DNA from: Intestinibaculum porci
Lineage (GTDB): Bacteria; Bacillota_I; Bacilli_A; Erysipelotrichales; Coprobacillaceae
DNA: 64,000 nt
Assembly (NCBI RefSeq): GCF_003925875.1
Contig: NZ_AP019309.1
Coordinates: forward strand, 2,542,001 to 2,606,000
Reading direction: 5' to 3'
Both the position numbers and the translations under genes were made by a program. Numbering within the stretch: the first letter of the stretch is position 1; every line of letters begins with the position of its first letter. The notes beneath the pieces were generated by a model, which worked only from the letters and a program-made list of their open reading frames with translations, was not told where the DNA came from and did not search any database. This document shows positions 31,839 through 40,208 of the stretch, in pieces.

Positions 31839-32381
31839 TTATTTTGTATAAACTAATGTGTAAGTACCTAAGTTACCTAATGTAGCTGTTACAGTTTTCT
31901 TGCTGTAGTTTACTTTAGTCTTAGTTAAGAACCATTTCTTCTTAGCAGAGTCGAAACGTAAAACGTATACTTTTTTAACTTTCTTAGTTAAGTTGTTAAC
32001 TTTGAAAGTTACTTTAGTATTTTTAGATTTTTTACCTTTCTTATCGTTCTTTACATATAAACGAGCCATAGAAGAAGATAATTTCTTTAACTTCTTAAGC
32101 TGTTTAGTTACAGATTTATCTAATTTTTCGCCTTTTAATGCTTTAGCTACTGTTTTAGATTTAGAAGCATAAGCTTTAGCTGCTTTCTTTCTGCTTACAA
32201 CTTTCTTAGCTGCGTAAACTTTATAACCTTTAGTAGTTTTAGCAGATTTTACAACTACGCCTGTTGGAGCGTTAGCACCGTTTAATGCAACTGAAGGAGC
32301 TGCACTAACTGAAGCAACTGCAGGAGTTAAAACCATTGCGCTAGATAAGACAGCTGCAGCGAAGTTTTTCTTGAAATTCAT
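31839..32381 (-). CDS. Secreted lysine-rich protein within the capsule-regulator operon
   Basis: 180 residues. Signal peptide MNFKKNFAAAVLSSAMVLTPAVASVSAA. The mature part is extremely basic, about a quarter Lys (I count 40). The middle (about 60-115) is low-complexity helix with KKLKKL-type runs. The C terminus (about 118-180, VTFKVNNLTKKVKKVYVLRFD...TVTATLGNLGTYTLVYT) is beta-rich, like small surface modules of Clostridia and Erysipelotrichia. It may bind anionic wall or capsule polymers by charge; that is inference. AGGGAGG precedes ATG 32381. It sits between the LCP gene and cpsB. Confidence 0.8.
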   Translation of the reverse strand: MNFKKNFAAAVLSSAMVLTPAVASVSAAPSVALNGANAPTGVVVKSAKTTKGYKVYAAKKVVSRKKAAKAYASKSKTVAKALKGEKLDKSVTKQLKKLKKLSSSMARLYVKNDKKGKKSKNTKVTFKVNNLTKKVKKVYVLRFDSAKKKWFLTKTKVNYSKKTVTATLGNLGTYTLVYTK

Positions 32382-32396
32382 TTACCTCATCCTCCC

Positions 32397-33392
32397 TTAA
32401 TTCTCTTTAGCTTTGTAAAATAATGTGATGACCTGCTTATGTAAAGCAGACTTATCCAGGGTATATTCATCATATAAATCACTGGAGACGTACTTTCCAG
32501 GAATCGTATAATACGAGTCATCATTGAATTGATAGTCAGTGACCATATTTCCAAAGGTAACAATGTTATCATACGAGATATTGGTTGTTACGTGCTCCAC
32601 TAAAGAGTACATTTTTGAGACCGTGCCATTGAAATCCTTGTTTAACAGCACCTTAAGTTTTTCATAAAACGCCTGGAAATAAGATCTTTGTCTCTCCATG
32701 CGGGTCTCATTACTAAAAGCTACATCAGTATCCCTAGTTCTGACGTATTTTTCCACATTACCAGCATTGATGGTAATCGTATCGCCTTTTTTCCAGCCTT
32801 CTGCTTTTTTCAAAGTATCATTTGGCACTTTGACTTTTACATCACCAACAATATTTTGTAATGCGTCTAAGTTATCCATATCCATTGCACCATAGTAATT
32901 GATAGGAATATGATACAGCATTTTGCTAACTGCCTGCATTGCATGCATACAGCCAGATTCTGCATCATCCCCAAAGGCATAGGCTAAATTGATATGGTTC
33001 TTATCCCAACCTAAGCTTTCTCCGCCACCGTCAAACGTCTCAATCGGCGTCATACAGTCACGAGGGATGGTCAAAAGCTTAATCGTCTTCTTGCTACGAT
33101 CTAATAGTAACATCTCCATGGCATCAGATTGTCCCTGAGATGTTGCTCTGTTTTTGTCTTTCTTCGTTTTATCAATTCCTAATAAGAGAATTGATACAAT
33201 CGAAGCATTATACTTATACGTTTTCCCGTTATAAGTCACTTGATGATAATCACTCTCAGAATCTTTCCCACTATTCCCTTTCTTGTTCATATTTGCAAAA
33301 ACAAGACTTACAACCAAAGCGATCACTAATAATATGATCACAAAAATCCCGATCATCATGTTTCTTTTTTTCTTTTTAATAGTAGTAGTCAT
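32397..33392 (-). CDS. LytR-CpsA-Psr (LCP) family wall-polymer ligase
   Basis: 331 residues. One N-terminal membrane helix (about 12-34) and an extracellular LCP domain: ILLLGIDKTKKD, SDAMEMLLLDRSKKTIKLLTIPRDCM, HINLAYAFG, DNLDALQNIVG, YVRTRDTD, RMERQRSYFQAF. The conserved Asp and Arg residues that bind polyprenyl pyrophosphate are visible (GID, SDAM, IPRD, R..R). LCP enzymes attach teichoic acids or capsule to peptidoglycan. It overlaps the end of cpsD by 17 bases. Confidence 0.93.
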   Translation of the reverse strand: MTTTIKKKKRNMMIGIFVIILLVIALVVSLVFANMNKKGNSGKDSESDYHQVTYNGKTYKYNASIVSILLLGIDKTKKDKNRATSQGQSDAMEMLLLDRSKKTIKLLTIPRDCMTPIETFDGGGESLGWDKNHINLAYAFGDDAESGCMHAMQAVSKMLYHIPINYYGAMDMDNLDALQNIVGDVKVKVPNDTLKKAEGWKKGDTITINAGNVEKYVRTRDTDVAFSNETRMERQRSYFQAFYEKLKVLLNKDFNGTVSKMYSLVEHVTTNISYDNIVTFGNMVTDYQFNDDSYYTIPGKYVSSDLYDEYTLDKSALHKQVITLFYKAKEN

Positions 33393-34071
33393 AGTATCCG
33401 TAATGTCCGTACTCAGTTGAGTCCTTCTTTACACGATTTAAGACGCACCCAACCACACGGGCACCATTCGCCTCTAATTCTTTCACTGCTCGCTTTATGG
33501 CATTTTTACTAGTGTATTCATTTCTGATAACGAGTACCACGCCATCTACAACACGCCCAATAATCGATGCATCTGCACCCGCCGTTACTGGTGGCGTATC
33601 GATGACAATATAATCAAACTGTTTCTTCAGTTCTTCTAAGATTTCCTTTAAGTGTCCACTAGATAAGATTTCTGATGGATTTGGTGGACGCTTACCGGCT
33701 AAAACAATAGATAAGTTATCAACGTTTGTTTCACAGACATAAGTTTCAGACTGTTTGGTTAAAGCTTCTGAAAGACCAGGAGCTTTCGTGTTAATCATTA
33801 ACATATCCTTAAATGAACTACGTCTTAAGTCAGCGTCGATATAAACAACTTTCTTTCCTAATTCCGCAAAGGATAAAGCGGTATTGAAAGCTGCTACTGA
33901 TTTTCCTTCATCAGGAATCGTTGACGTCATGGCAATGACCTGAAGATCATCGGTATACATCAAGTTCGTACGTAATTTCTTGAAAGATTCATTGGCTGTA
34001 GAGAATTCATTATCAGCTTCATTAATCGTAATCTTGTCACTATTTAGATTCTTGATGTTCTTTGTGTCCAT
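33376..34071 (-). CDS. cpsD: CpsD-type bacterial tyrosine kinase
   Basis: 231 residues. BY-kinase motifs: Walker A STIPDEGKS (50-58), Walker A' VVYIDADLRRS, Walker B IVIDTPP. The C-terminal tyrosine cluster YGHYGYYDYYY is the autophosphorylation tail. It needs CpsC for activation and is reversed by CpsB, both present. It overlaps cpsC by 32 bases. In this operon it would normally control polymerisation by a Wzy-type system, but no glycosyltransferase or polymerase gene is in the window. Confidence 0.93.
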   Translation of the reverse strand: MDTKNIKNLNSDKITINEADNEFSTANESFKKLRTNLMYTDDLQVIAMTSTIPDEGKSVAAFNTALSFAELGKKVVYIDADLRRSSFKDMLMINTKAPGLSEALTKQSETYVCETNVDNLSIVLAGKRPPNPSEILSSGHLKEILEELKKQFDYIVIDTPPVTAGADASIIGRVVDGVVLVIRNEYTSKNAIKRAVKELEANGARVVGCVLNRVKKDSTEYGHYGYYDYYY

Positions 34072-34807
34072 GATGTCTCTTTCCTTTCTTAGATGTTAAT
34101 TTTGCATAGCTTAATGACTTTTCTTCCGCGATGACAGCTAAGACTGGTAAACCTAATGTTGATTCAACTTCATCACTAGAAGTAAATGCGTCATTGACAA
34201 TAAACTTCACAATAATGAATGCCGCACAAGCTACTAAACCAATCAAACCACATAATACAGTTGTTTTCGCTAAACCTAAACCAACACGATTGGTATTAGC
34301 GATACCTCTTTCGACAACGAATGGTTCCTGTGAATCAATTTCACGGATATCATCCATTCCTTGATCTACTAAGTCATTAGCGATATTCTTCGCTTCTTTG
34401 GCACTTGTTGATTTAACAGTTACCTGTAAAATACGTGTTTCATCAGGATTCGAAATCGTGATCATACTCTTTAACTGATCAACAGTATACTTTAAATGTA
34501 AATCTTTAATAACCGCTTCAATATTTGGACGGCTAGTAAAGATAATCTGATAGTCCTGCGTTAAGCTGGTATTCAGCTGTAATGATTCTAATGATAATTT
34601 CTTTGATGATGATCTGAGATAAACCATGGAAGTTGATTCATACTTAGGTGTTGATAACACTGAATAATAGAACACCCCTACAAGTGAACCAACCAGAAGG
34701 CCAATCACGCAAACATACCATAAAGATTTTAATTTTAAGAACATAGCCTTAAGATCGATCTCAATAGTATCGTCTACGTTTTCTCTTTCAATAACTTCCG
34801 TATTCAA
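34040..34807 (-). CDS. cpsC: CpsC-type chain-length determinant / kinase activator
   Basis: 255 residues of the Wzz family: two membrane segments (about 33-53 and 180-200) flanking an extracellular helical region (KYESTSMVYLRS...LKSMITISNPDETRILQVTVKS). A cytoplasmic C-terminal tail would contact CpsD. First gene of the operon; promoter 34884-34911. An unusual detail is the gene order CpsC, CpsD, LCP, secreted protein, CpsB. Confidence 0.9.
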   Translation of the reverse strand: MNTEVIERENVDDTIEIDLKAMFLKLKSLWYVCVIGLLVGSLVGVFYYSVLSTPKYESTSMVYLRSSSKKLSLESLQLNTSLTQDYQIIFTSRPNIEAVIKDLHLKYTVDQLKSMITISNPDETRILQVTVKSTSAKEAKNIANDLVDQGMDDIREIDSQEPFVVERGIANTNRVGLGLAKTTVLCGLIGLVACAAFIIVKFIVNDAFTSSDEVESTLGLPVLAVIAEEKSLSYAKLTSKKGKRHHGHKEHQESK

Positions 34808-34883
34808 AATTTCCCCTCCGCTATTTCTTACTTTTTGTTTTCTTATTCCCGAGAAAACATGTAACTTACTACAAGTCGTAGGT

Positions 34884-34911
34884 ATTGTACCAAATGTGAC
34901 GTAAATTTCAA
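34884..34911 (-). promoter_or_regulatory. Promoter of the cps-type regulatory operon
   Basis: TTGAAA (34906-34911), 16-base spacer ending TGG, and TACAAT (34884-34889) on the minus strand, with an extended -10. The leader is about 75 nt. Confidence 0.7.
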
Positions 34912-35150
34912 TACAAAACTGTGTTATGTTACCCCTTAAATATCATTTTTTTCAAATTTTGACTTCTGTTATTTACGGAGAATATAACATATAAAACTTC
35001 TAGTAAATTATAGGTCATATCCTAGCACACTCAATACCACTTGTCACTATTAAGTTACTTAAAGACATAACAATTTTTGATGATCTTAAGCCCATCATTT
35101 AAAATAACGTGAATCATTTACCGTCTCTTTTATGATCCAATGACACTATA
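34912..35150. other. AT-rich intergenic DNA
   Basis: No gene, hairpin or repeat that I can support. It separates the cps promoter from the debris region. Confidence 0.5.
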
Positions 35151-35480
35151 TCATTGTTTACTGATGGATTCATAAGGGGGGTTCATTTTATACTCTTTTC
35201 TAATAAAACTGATTCCCTTCCCTTTCAACTTACTCCATCCCCATAGATCTGGATTATTCATAAAATCATCCACATCTAATACTTCAAAACAAAATAACCA
35301 GTGTGTATCAAAATCATGTTTACTCTCTATTAGATTCAAAGCATTCCTTCTTAACTTATTGATCTTTTTCCGATTATGCACTTTATTATTCATCAAATAA
35401 AGCCAAGTCATCGTTAATAAGATACAATCACCATATTGCATGATCATCCCCACTAATGATGGTAATCTAAAGATAACCAA
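35151..35480 (-). CDS. Doubtful open frame, possible gene remnant
   Basis: A 109-codon frame that can only open with TTG 35480 (within a palindrome) or an internal ATG, and has no ribosome binding site. Residues such as WLYLMNNKVHNRKKINKLRRNAL and HWLFCFEVLDVDDFMNNPDLWGW look protein-like, so it may be the 3' end of a lost gene. No family recognised. Confidence 0.3.
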   Translation of the reverse strand: MVIFRLPSLVGMIMQYGDCILLTMTWLYLMNNKVHNRKKINKLRRNALNLIESKHDFDTHWLFCFEVLDVDDFMNNPDLWGWSKLKGKGISFIRKEYKMNPPYESISKQ

Positions 35481-35563
35481 AAAGGATCACATAACTTACC
35501 AATTTGGATCATTTAAAATCACCAAAATTGGTAAATCTAAACGATCCGAATGTGGTTATCTTT
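35469..35563. repeat. 95-bp imperfect palindrome
   Basis: Three nested arm pairs share a centre near 35515: AAAGATAACCA/TGGTTATCTTT, GGATC/GATCC and TTACCAATTT/AAATTGGTAA, with unpaired gaps of similar length. A T run follows on the plus side. It lies just upstream of an IS21-type fragment, so it could be two facing IS ends or a terminator-like cruciform. Confidence 0.75.
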
Positions 35564-35608
35564 TTTTCGATTTATTGTAAAATCATCTCCGAAAGGAGGA
35601 TAATTTAC

Positions 35609-35764
35609 ATGAAGAATCTTGTAGGAGTAATAATGATTATAAAAGATATGAATGTTAAGCCAAACTATAGTGAATTAGAAAGAATATACGGAGTCGACAG
35701 ACATATTGATCTAATAAAGGGATTAAATAAGGATAGAGATAAGCTAAATGCTCAATACGTCTAA
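35609..35764 (+). pseudogene. 5' fragment of an IS21-type (IstA) transposase gene
   Basis: ATG 35609 is preceded by AAAGGAGG. The first residues (MIIKDMNVKPNYSELERIYGVDRH) look like the N-terminal helix-turn-helix of IS21-family IstA proteins. After about 30 residues the similarity ends and the frame stops at 35762, where the opposite strand carries another gene remnant. The rest of the element is absent. Confidence 0.5.
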
Positions 35765-36178
35765 CCGCTAATACCTTTGCACGTTCACTCATCTTTTGGG
35801 TTGATAACACCTTAATCACATAATTATAAACTGCTAAGTCCCCTGTTTCCTTCGCTAACATAACTGCTGTATCTAAATACCTATTCACTTCTCTATAAGT
35901 GGTCATTCCTTTATCATTCACTAATGGCATGCTGCTGAATCAATAATCAGTGCTTTCGCAATCTCTATTGGGAATTTCATGACATCGATAAGAAAACACA
36001 GTTTTCTTGCAATCCAAGCTGATGCGAAAGATGTGCCGTAAACTTGCGCAAGGCCATTACCCCCATACGTATTTATTCTTTCATTATAATCACCACCATA
36101 AGAAGCAATATCAGGTTTATGAAAGAAATCTAAGACATACCCACGTCTAATAACATTGTCAAATATATTGAGACACAT
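35655..36178 (-). pseudogene. Remnants of a subtilisin-like (S8) protease gene and an adjoining frame
   Basis: The frame 36178-35921 contains DIASYGGDYNERINTYGG...YGTSFASAWIARKL, where GTSFAS is the catalytic Ser motif of S8 proteases; only this C-terminal part remains and the Asp/His domains are gone. A second frame (35930-35655) starts across its stop codon and encodes helical sequence (TTYREVNRYLDTAVMLAKETGDLAVYNYVIKVL) that may belong to the same gene after a frameshift, or to a partner. No start site or promoter is seen. It looks like a decayed protease-containing module. Confidence 0.6.
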
Positions 36179-36195
36179 ATTATATCTAGAAAGTT

Positions 36196-36228
36196 ATAAA
36201 ATTTAAAAGACGAGGTTTCCCTCGTCTT
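36196..36228 (-). terminator. Terminator of the ribosomal superoperon
   Basis: AAGACGAGG/CCTCGTCTT with a four-base loop, then TTAAATTTT on the minus strand, just after rplQ. Confidence 0.9.
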
Positions 36229-36238
36229 AGATACATTA

Positions 36239-36601
36239 TTATAATAATGTGATAATTGCCATTGTAGCGTTGTCACCTTTACGGTTGTAAGTCTTTAAGA
36301 CTTTAGTGTAACCACCGTTCTGGTCTTTATATTTAGGTGCTACATCATCAAATAATTTCTGTACTGCAGTCTTGCCAGTTTCCTGATCAATGACATCCTG
36401 AAGATAAGCAGCAGCCTGTCTTCTTGCATGAAGATCACCACGTTTACCAAGAGTAATTAATTCTTCTACAACAGAACGAACTTCTTTAGCTCTTGTAGCA
36501 GTTGTTTCGATCTTACCATACATAATGACGTCAGTAGCTAAGTTACGTAACATGCCCCTTCTCTGATCAGAAGTACGACCTAATTTTCTATTTTTAGCCA
36601 T
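36239..36601 (-). CDS. rplQ: 50S ribosomal protein L17
   Basis: 120 residues: [30 protein letters not shown] is the L17 N-terminal signature. It lies near the exit tunnel of the 50S subunit. Last gene of the superoperon, followed by a strong terminator; in Bacillus ecfA1 would follow here. Confidence 0.98.
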   Translation of the reverse strand: MAKNRKLGRTSDQRRGMLRNLATDVIMYGKIETTATRAKEVRSVVEELITLGKRGDLHARRQAAAYLQDVIDQETGKTAVQKLFDDVAPKYKDQNGGYTKVLKTYNRKGDNATMAIITLL

Positions 36602-36626
36602 TATTAAGCTCCTTCCAAATATTCCT

Positions 36627-37571
36627 TTAGTCTACAGGCTTGAAGCCTAAGCCTAATTCTAATAATTTTTCTTTGACTTCTTTCAAAGACTTCTTACCAA
36701 GGTTACGAACCTTGATCATATCGTCTTCGGTCTTAGAAGCTAATTCCTGAACAGTCTGGATACCAGCTCTCTTTAAACAGTTGTAAGAACGAACAGATAA
36801 GTCTAATTCTTCAATTGTCATATCAAGAACCTTGTTGCCTGTATCCTGCTGAACTTCGCTCATGACTTCCATGTTCATCGCTTCATCAGTTAATTCAACA
36901 AACATGTTCAGGTGTTCTACTAAGATCTTTGCTGATAAAGCAAGAACTTCGTGAGGTTTAATAGAACCGTCAGTAGTAATTTCTAATGTTAACTTGTCAT
37001 ACTTAGCAGACTGACCTACGCGGGTCGGTTCTACTTTGTATGCAACGTTTACTACTGGTGAGAAGATAGAATCAGTTGAGATCACACCGATCGTATTGAC
37101 ATACTTTTTGTTCTGATCAGCAGACTGATAACCTCTATCTTTGTGAGCATACATTTCCATGTATAAACGTTTGCCTTCAGCGACATGTGCTAAAACTAAG
37201 TCGTTTGAAATCATTTTGACTTCACTTGGACACTGAATGTCTGCACCAGTAACAGTTGCAGGACCAGTGACATCAACAACCATAGTGACATCTTCATCAG
37301 TATCTAACTGGAAAACCAGTTTCTTGATCTGAAGAATAATCGAAGTAACATCTTCGACAACACCGTCAACTGCAGAGAACTCATGAATGGCACCGTCAAT
37401 CTTGATTGCATAAACGGCAGCACCAGGCATTGAAGATAATAAAACTCTTCTTAATGAGTTACCAATGGTTGTCCCGAACCCTCTTTCAAGTGGTTCAATG
37501 ACGAATTTACCATAGTTGTTATCTTCATCATAAGTTTCAACATTGAAATTTGCTTTTTCGAACTTTTGCAT
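36627..37571 (-). CDS. rpoA: RNA polymerase alpha subunit
   Basis: 314 residues from ATG 37571 ([12 protein letters not shown]), selected by AGGAGG just upstream; a longer start at 37586 would include that site. The N-terminal dimerisation domain ([23 protein letters not shown]) assembles beta and beta'. The C-terminal domain ([22 protein letters not shown]..., [13 protein letters not shown]) binds UP elements and activators. It sits between rpsK and rplQ; rpsD (S4), which some genomes carry here, is absent. Confidence 0.98.
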   Translation of the reverse strand: MQKFEKANFNVETYDEDNNYGKFVIEPLERGFGTTIGNSLRRVLLSSMPGAAVYAIKIDGAIHEFSAVDGVVEDVTSIILQIKKLVFQLDTDEDVTMVVDVTGPATVTGADIQCPSEVKMISNDLVLAHVAEGKRLYMEMYAHKDRGYQSADQNKKYVNTIGVISTDSIFSPVVNVAYKVEPTRVGQSAKYDKLTLEITTDGSIKPHEVLALSAKILVEHLNMFVELTDEAMNMEVMSEVQQDTGNKVLDMTIEELDLSVRSYNCLKRAGIQTVQELASKTEDDMIKVRNLGKKSLKEVKEKLLELGLGFKPVD

Positions 37572-37622
37572 TGTTTTCCTCCTCATGAAAATGATATTTT
37601 ATAACGATTTGTATAAATCGAA

Positions 37623-38018
37623 TTATCCACGAGGACGTTTTGGTGGACGGCATCCGTTATGAGGGATAGGAGTAACATCAGTGATAGCTGTTACTTCAAG
37701 TCCAGCTGCAGATAATGCTCTGACAGCAGCTTCACGTCCTGGACCAGGACCTTTTACGTTAACTTCAACCTGTTTCATACCATGATCCATTGCAGCCTTA
37801 GCAGCAGCTTCTGCAGCCATCTGAGCAGCATATGGAGTAGATTTTCTTGAACCCTTGAATCCTAATGCACCAGCACTAGACCAAGTGACAGCATTACCGT
37901 GTTCATCAGCGATAGTTACGATTGTATTATTGAATGTTGAATGAACGTGAGCAATACCTTTAGCGATATTTTTCTTAACACGTCTTTTACCACGTGTATT
38001 CTTTGTTGCTTTTGCCAT
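37623..38018 (-). CDS. rpsK: 30S ribosomal protein S11
   Basis: 131 residues with [44 protein letters not shown] and the end [13 protein letters not shown], all S11 hallmarks. Platform protein of the 30S subunit. It follows rpsM by 16 bases. Confidence 0.98.
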   Translation of the reverse strand: MAKATKNTRGKRRVKKNIAKGIAHVHSTFNNTIVTIADEHGNAVTWSSAGALGFKGSRKSTPYAAQMAAEAAAKAAMDHGMKQVEVNVKGPGPGREAAVRALSAAGLEVTAITDVTPIPHNGCRPPKRPRG

Positions 38019-38034
38019 GAATTGTGCCTCCTAA

Positions 38035-38400
38035 TTATTTCTTCTTACCAGCGATAGGACGTGCTTTACCCTTACGAGTTCTTGCATTAGTCTTTGTTCT
38101 CTGTCCACGTACTGGAAGACCTCTTCTATGACGCATTCCTCTATAAGAACCAATTTCCATTAATCTCTTAATGTTTAACTGAGTTTCTCTACGAAGATCA
38201 CCTTCAACTTTGATCTTTTCTACTTCTTTTCTGATTTTTGTTTCTTCTTCTTCTGTTAAATCTTTTACTCTAGTATCTTCAGAAACACCAGCTGCAGCTA
38301 AGATATTTTTAGCAGTAGTATTACCGATACCATAAATATAAGTTAAAGAAACAACCACACGCTTATCACGTGGGATATCAACACCTGCGATACGAGCCAT
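38035..38400 (-). CDS. rpsM: 30S ribosomal protein S13
   Basis: 121 residues: [25 protein letters not shown] at the N terminus and [20 protein letters not shown] at the basic C terminus. It contacts tRNA and the 50S subunit at the head of the 30S. Confidence 0.98.
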   Translation of the reverse strand: MARIAGVDIPRDKRVVVSLTYIYGIGNTTAKNILAAAGVSEDTRVKDLTEEEETKIRKEVEKIKVEGDLRRETQLNIKRLMEIGSYRGMRHRRGLPVRGQRTKTNARTRKGKARPIAGKKK

Positions 38401-38418
38401 TAATAAGTCCTCCTAAAA

Positions 38419-38532
38419 TTAACCTTGTCTCTGTTTGTGTTTAGGGTTTTCACAGATAACCATGACTTTACCCTTTCTTCTAATCACTCTGCATTTATCA
38501 CACATTGGTTTTACAGATGCTCTAACTTTCAT
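38419..38532 (-). CDS. rpmJ: 50S ribosomal protein L36
   Basis: 37 residues, [17 protein letters not shown]...NPKHKQRQG, zinc-ribbon form with C11, C14, C27 and H32. It is between infA and rpsM, the usual place. AGGAGG lies upstream of ATG 38532. Confidence 0.97.
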   Translation of the reverse strand: MKVRASVKPMCDKCRVIRRKGKVMVICENPKHKQRQG

Positions 38533-38554
38533 CTTGTTTACCTCCTATTGGGTA

Positions 38555-38776
38555 TTACTTTTTTCTAAATGTGATGCGCCCACGTGTTAAGTCATACGGA
38601 CTAATTTCAACAGTTACTTTATCCCCCGGTAAAATGCGGATGTAGTTCATTCGGATTTTACCAGAAACGTGAGCAAGAATAGTAACTCCGTTGTCCAGCT
38701 GTACTTTAAACTGCGCATTAGGCAAGTTTTCAACTACAGTGGCTTCGACTTCGATAACGTCGTTTTTCTTTGCCAT
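38555..38776 (-). CDS. infA: Translation initiation factor IF-1
   Basis: 73 residues, an OB-fold: [25 protein letters not shown]..., [30 protein letters not shown]. It occupies the A site during initiation. Placed between map and rpmJ as in Bacillus. Confidence 0.98.
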   Translation of the reverse strand: MAKKNDVIEVEATVVENLPNAQFKVQLDNGVTILAHVSGKIRMNYIRILPGDKVTVEISPYDLTRGRITFRKK

Positions 38777-38788
38777 ACTTTTACCTCA

Positions 38789-39535
38789 CTATACTTTTGT
38801 CAGAATTTCATAGCCATCATCAGTAATTGCGACAGTATGTTCGAAATGCGCTGCTAATGAATGATCAGCAGTTTTGACATTCCAGCCATCTTCTCCTGCC
38901 ACAACGGCGTCACCGCCAAGATGGGCCATTGGTTCAATTGCCAGCACCATACCTTTTTTGAGTCTTGGCCCACGTCCTGCTTTCCCATAGTTTGGAACAC
39001 TAGGATCTTCATGGACTTCAGTGCCAATGCCGTGTCCGGTATACTCTTTTGGTGTTGAGCAGCCATGACTCTCTAAGTAAGTCTGCACAGCATGAGAAAT
39101 ATCGGATAATCGATTACCCGGTTTTACCTGGGCTAAACCGGCAAACAAGGATGCTTCACAGACATCTAATAAGCGTTTAGCATCTTCGCTTGGCGTACCT
39201 ACCACATACGTCCAGGCACTATCCCCATGATAACCTTTCCAGCAGGCTCCAACGTCGACTGAGATGACGTCGCCATCTTTCAGTACATAATCGTCTGGAA
39301 TCCCGTGAACAACACAGTCGTTCACTGATACGCAGTTGGCACCAGGAAACCCATACAGGTTTTTAAATGATGGCGTACAGCCATGGTCTCTGATGATCTT
39401 TTCACAGAATTCATCCACTTGTTTAGTGGTGAGACCAGGCTTTAGCCATTTTTCTAATTCCTGATGTACTACCCCAACGACATGACCTGCATGTCTCATC
39501 AATTCAATTTCTCTTGAATCTTTGATAGTAATCAT
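38789..39535 (-). CDS. map: Methionine aminopeptidase, type I
   Basis: 248 residues. It removes the N-terminal Met. Metal ligand motifs: SVDVGACWKGYHGDSAWTY (two Asp), GHGIGTEVHEDPSVPNYG (His and context) and MVLAIEPMA, with a final Glu in FEHTVAITDDG. The start ATG 39535 overlaps the adk stop (TAATG), indicating coupling. Confidence 0.97.
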   Translation of the reverse strand: MITIKDSREIELMRHAGHVVGVVHQELEKWLKPGLTTKQVDEFCEKIIRDHGCTPSFKNLYGFPGANCVSVNDCVVHGIPDDYVLKDGDVISVDVGACWKGYHGDSAWTYVVGTPSEDAKRLLDVCEASLFAGLAQVKPGNRLSDISHAVQTYLESHGCSTPKEYTGHGIGTEVHEDPSVPNYGKAGRGPRLKKGMVLAIEPMAHLGGDAVVAGEDGWNVKTADHSLAAHFEHTVAITDDGYEILTKV

Positions 39536-40188
39536 TATTTATCCTCCAAAACAGCCTCTAAATCGTGGAATACGTCCGCCATAGACTGGTTTCCGTTCAC
39601 AATTGATAATTGACCCTTCATCTTATAATAGTCGATGAGCGGGCGAGTCTGCTTCTCGTAAGTGTCAAGGCGCACTTTGACAGCCTCTTCACTTTCGTCA
39701 GCGCGCTGATAGAGTTCTCCGCCACAGACGTCACAAACGCCTTCTACTTTAGGTGGGTTGAATTCTACATGGAAAGTCGTTCCGCAGTTTTTGCAGGTAC
39801 GTCTTCCTGACAGACGCTTAACTAACACTTCGCTAGGAATATCTAAATTGACAACAAAATCAATGTTGAATCCTAACTCTTTACACCATGATTCGAGCTC
39901 ACGAGCCTGAACCACAGTTCTTGGGAATCCATCTAAGATGAATCCATTTTTGTACTCAGGTAAATGTTCCTTTAAATAGTCATAGACCATTTCATTAGTG
40001 AAATCATCTGGTACAAGATATCCATACTGGATAAAGTAGTTGGCAATGACACCAAATTTATTTTGCTCCTTGATCGCCGCTCTAAACAGATCCCCAGTAG
40101 AAATCTGTACTAAACCGTACTTTTCAACGAGCTTTTTAGCTTGGGTCCCTTTGCCAGCGCCAGGAGGCCCCATTAAGATAATATTCAT
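39535..40188 (-). CDS. adk: Adenylate kinase
   Basis: 217 residues: P-loop GPPGAGKGTQAKKL, DGFPRTVVQA, and a zinc-binding LID with CKNCG...CDVCGG (four Cys), typical of Gram-positive enzymes. It interconverts AMP+ATP and 2 ADP. Between secY and map as in other Firmicutes. Confidence 0.98.
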   Translation of the reverse strand: MNIILMGPPGAGKGTQAKKLVEKYGLVQISTGDLFRAAIKEQNKFGVIANYFIQYGYLVPDDFTNEMVYDYLKEHLPEYKNGFILDGFPRTVVQARELESWCKELGFNIDFVVNLDIPSEVLVKRLSGRRTCKNCGTTFHVEFNPPKVEGVCDVCGGELYQRADESEEAVKVRLDTYEKQTRPLIDYYKMKGQLSIVNGNQSMADVFHDLEAVLEDK

Positions 40189-40208
40189 AATTTCCTCCTT
40201 ACTTACTA

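Noticed and set aside
35655-35930. Intact 91-residue gene
   Set aside because: The start crosses the stop of the protease remnant, there is no ribosome binding site, and its 3' part is antisense to an IS fragment; treated as debris.
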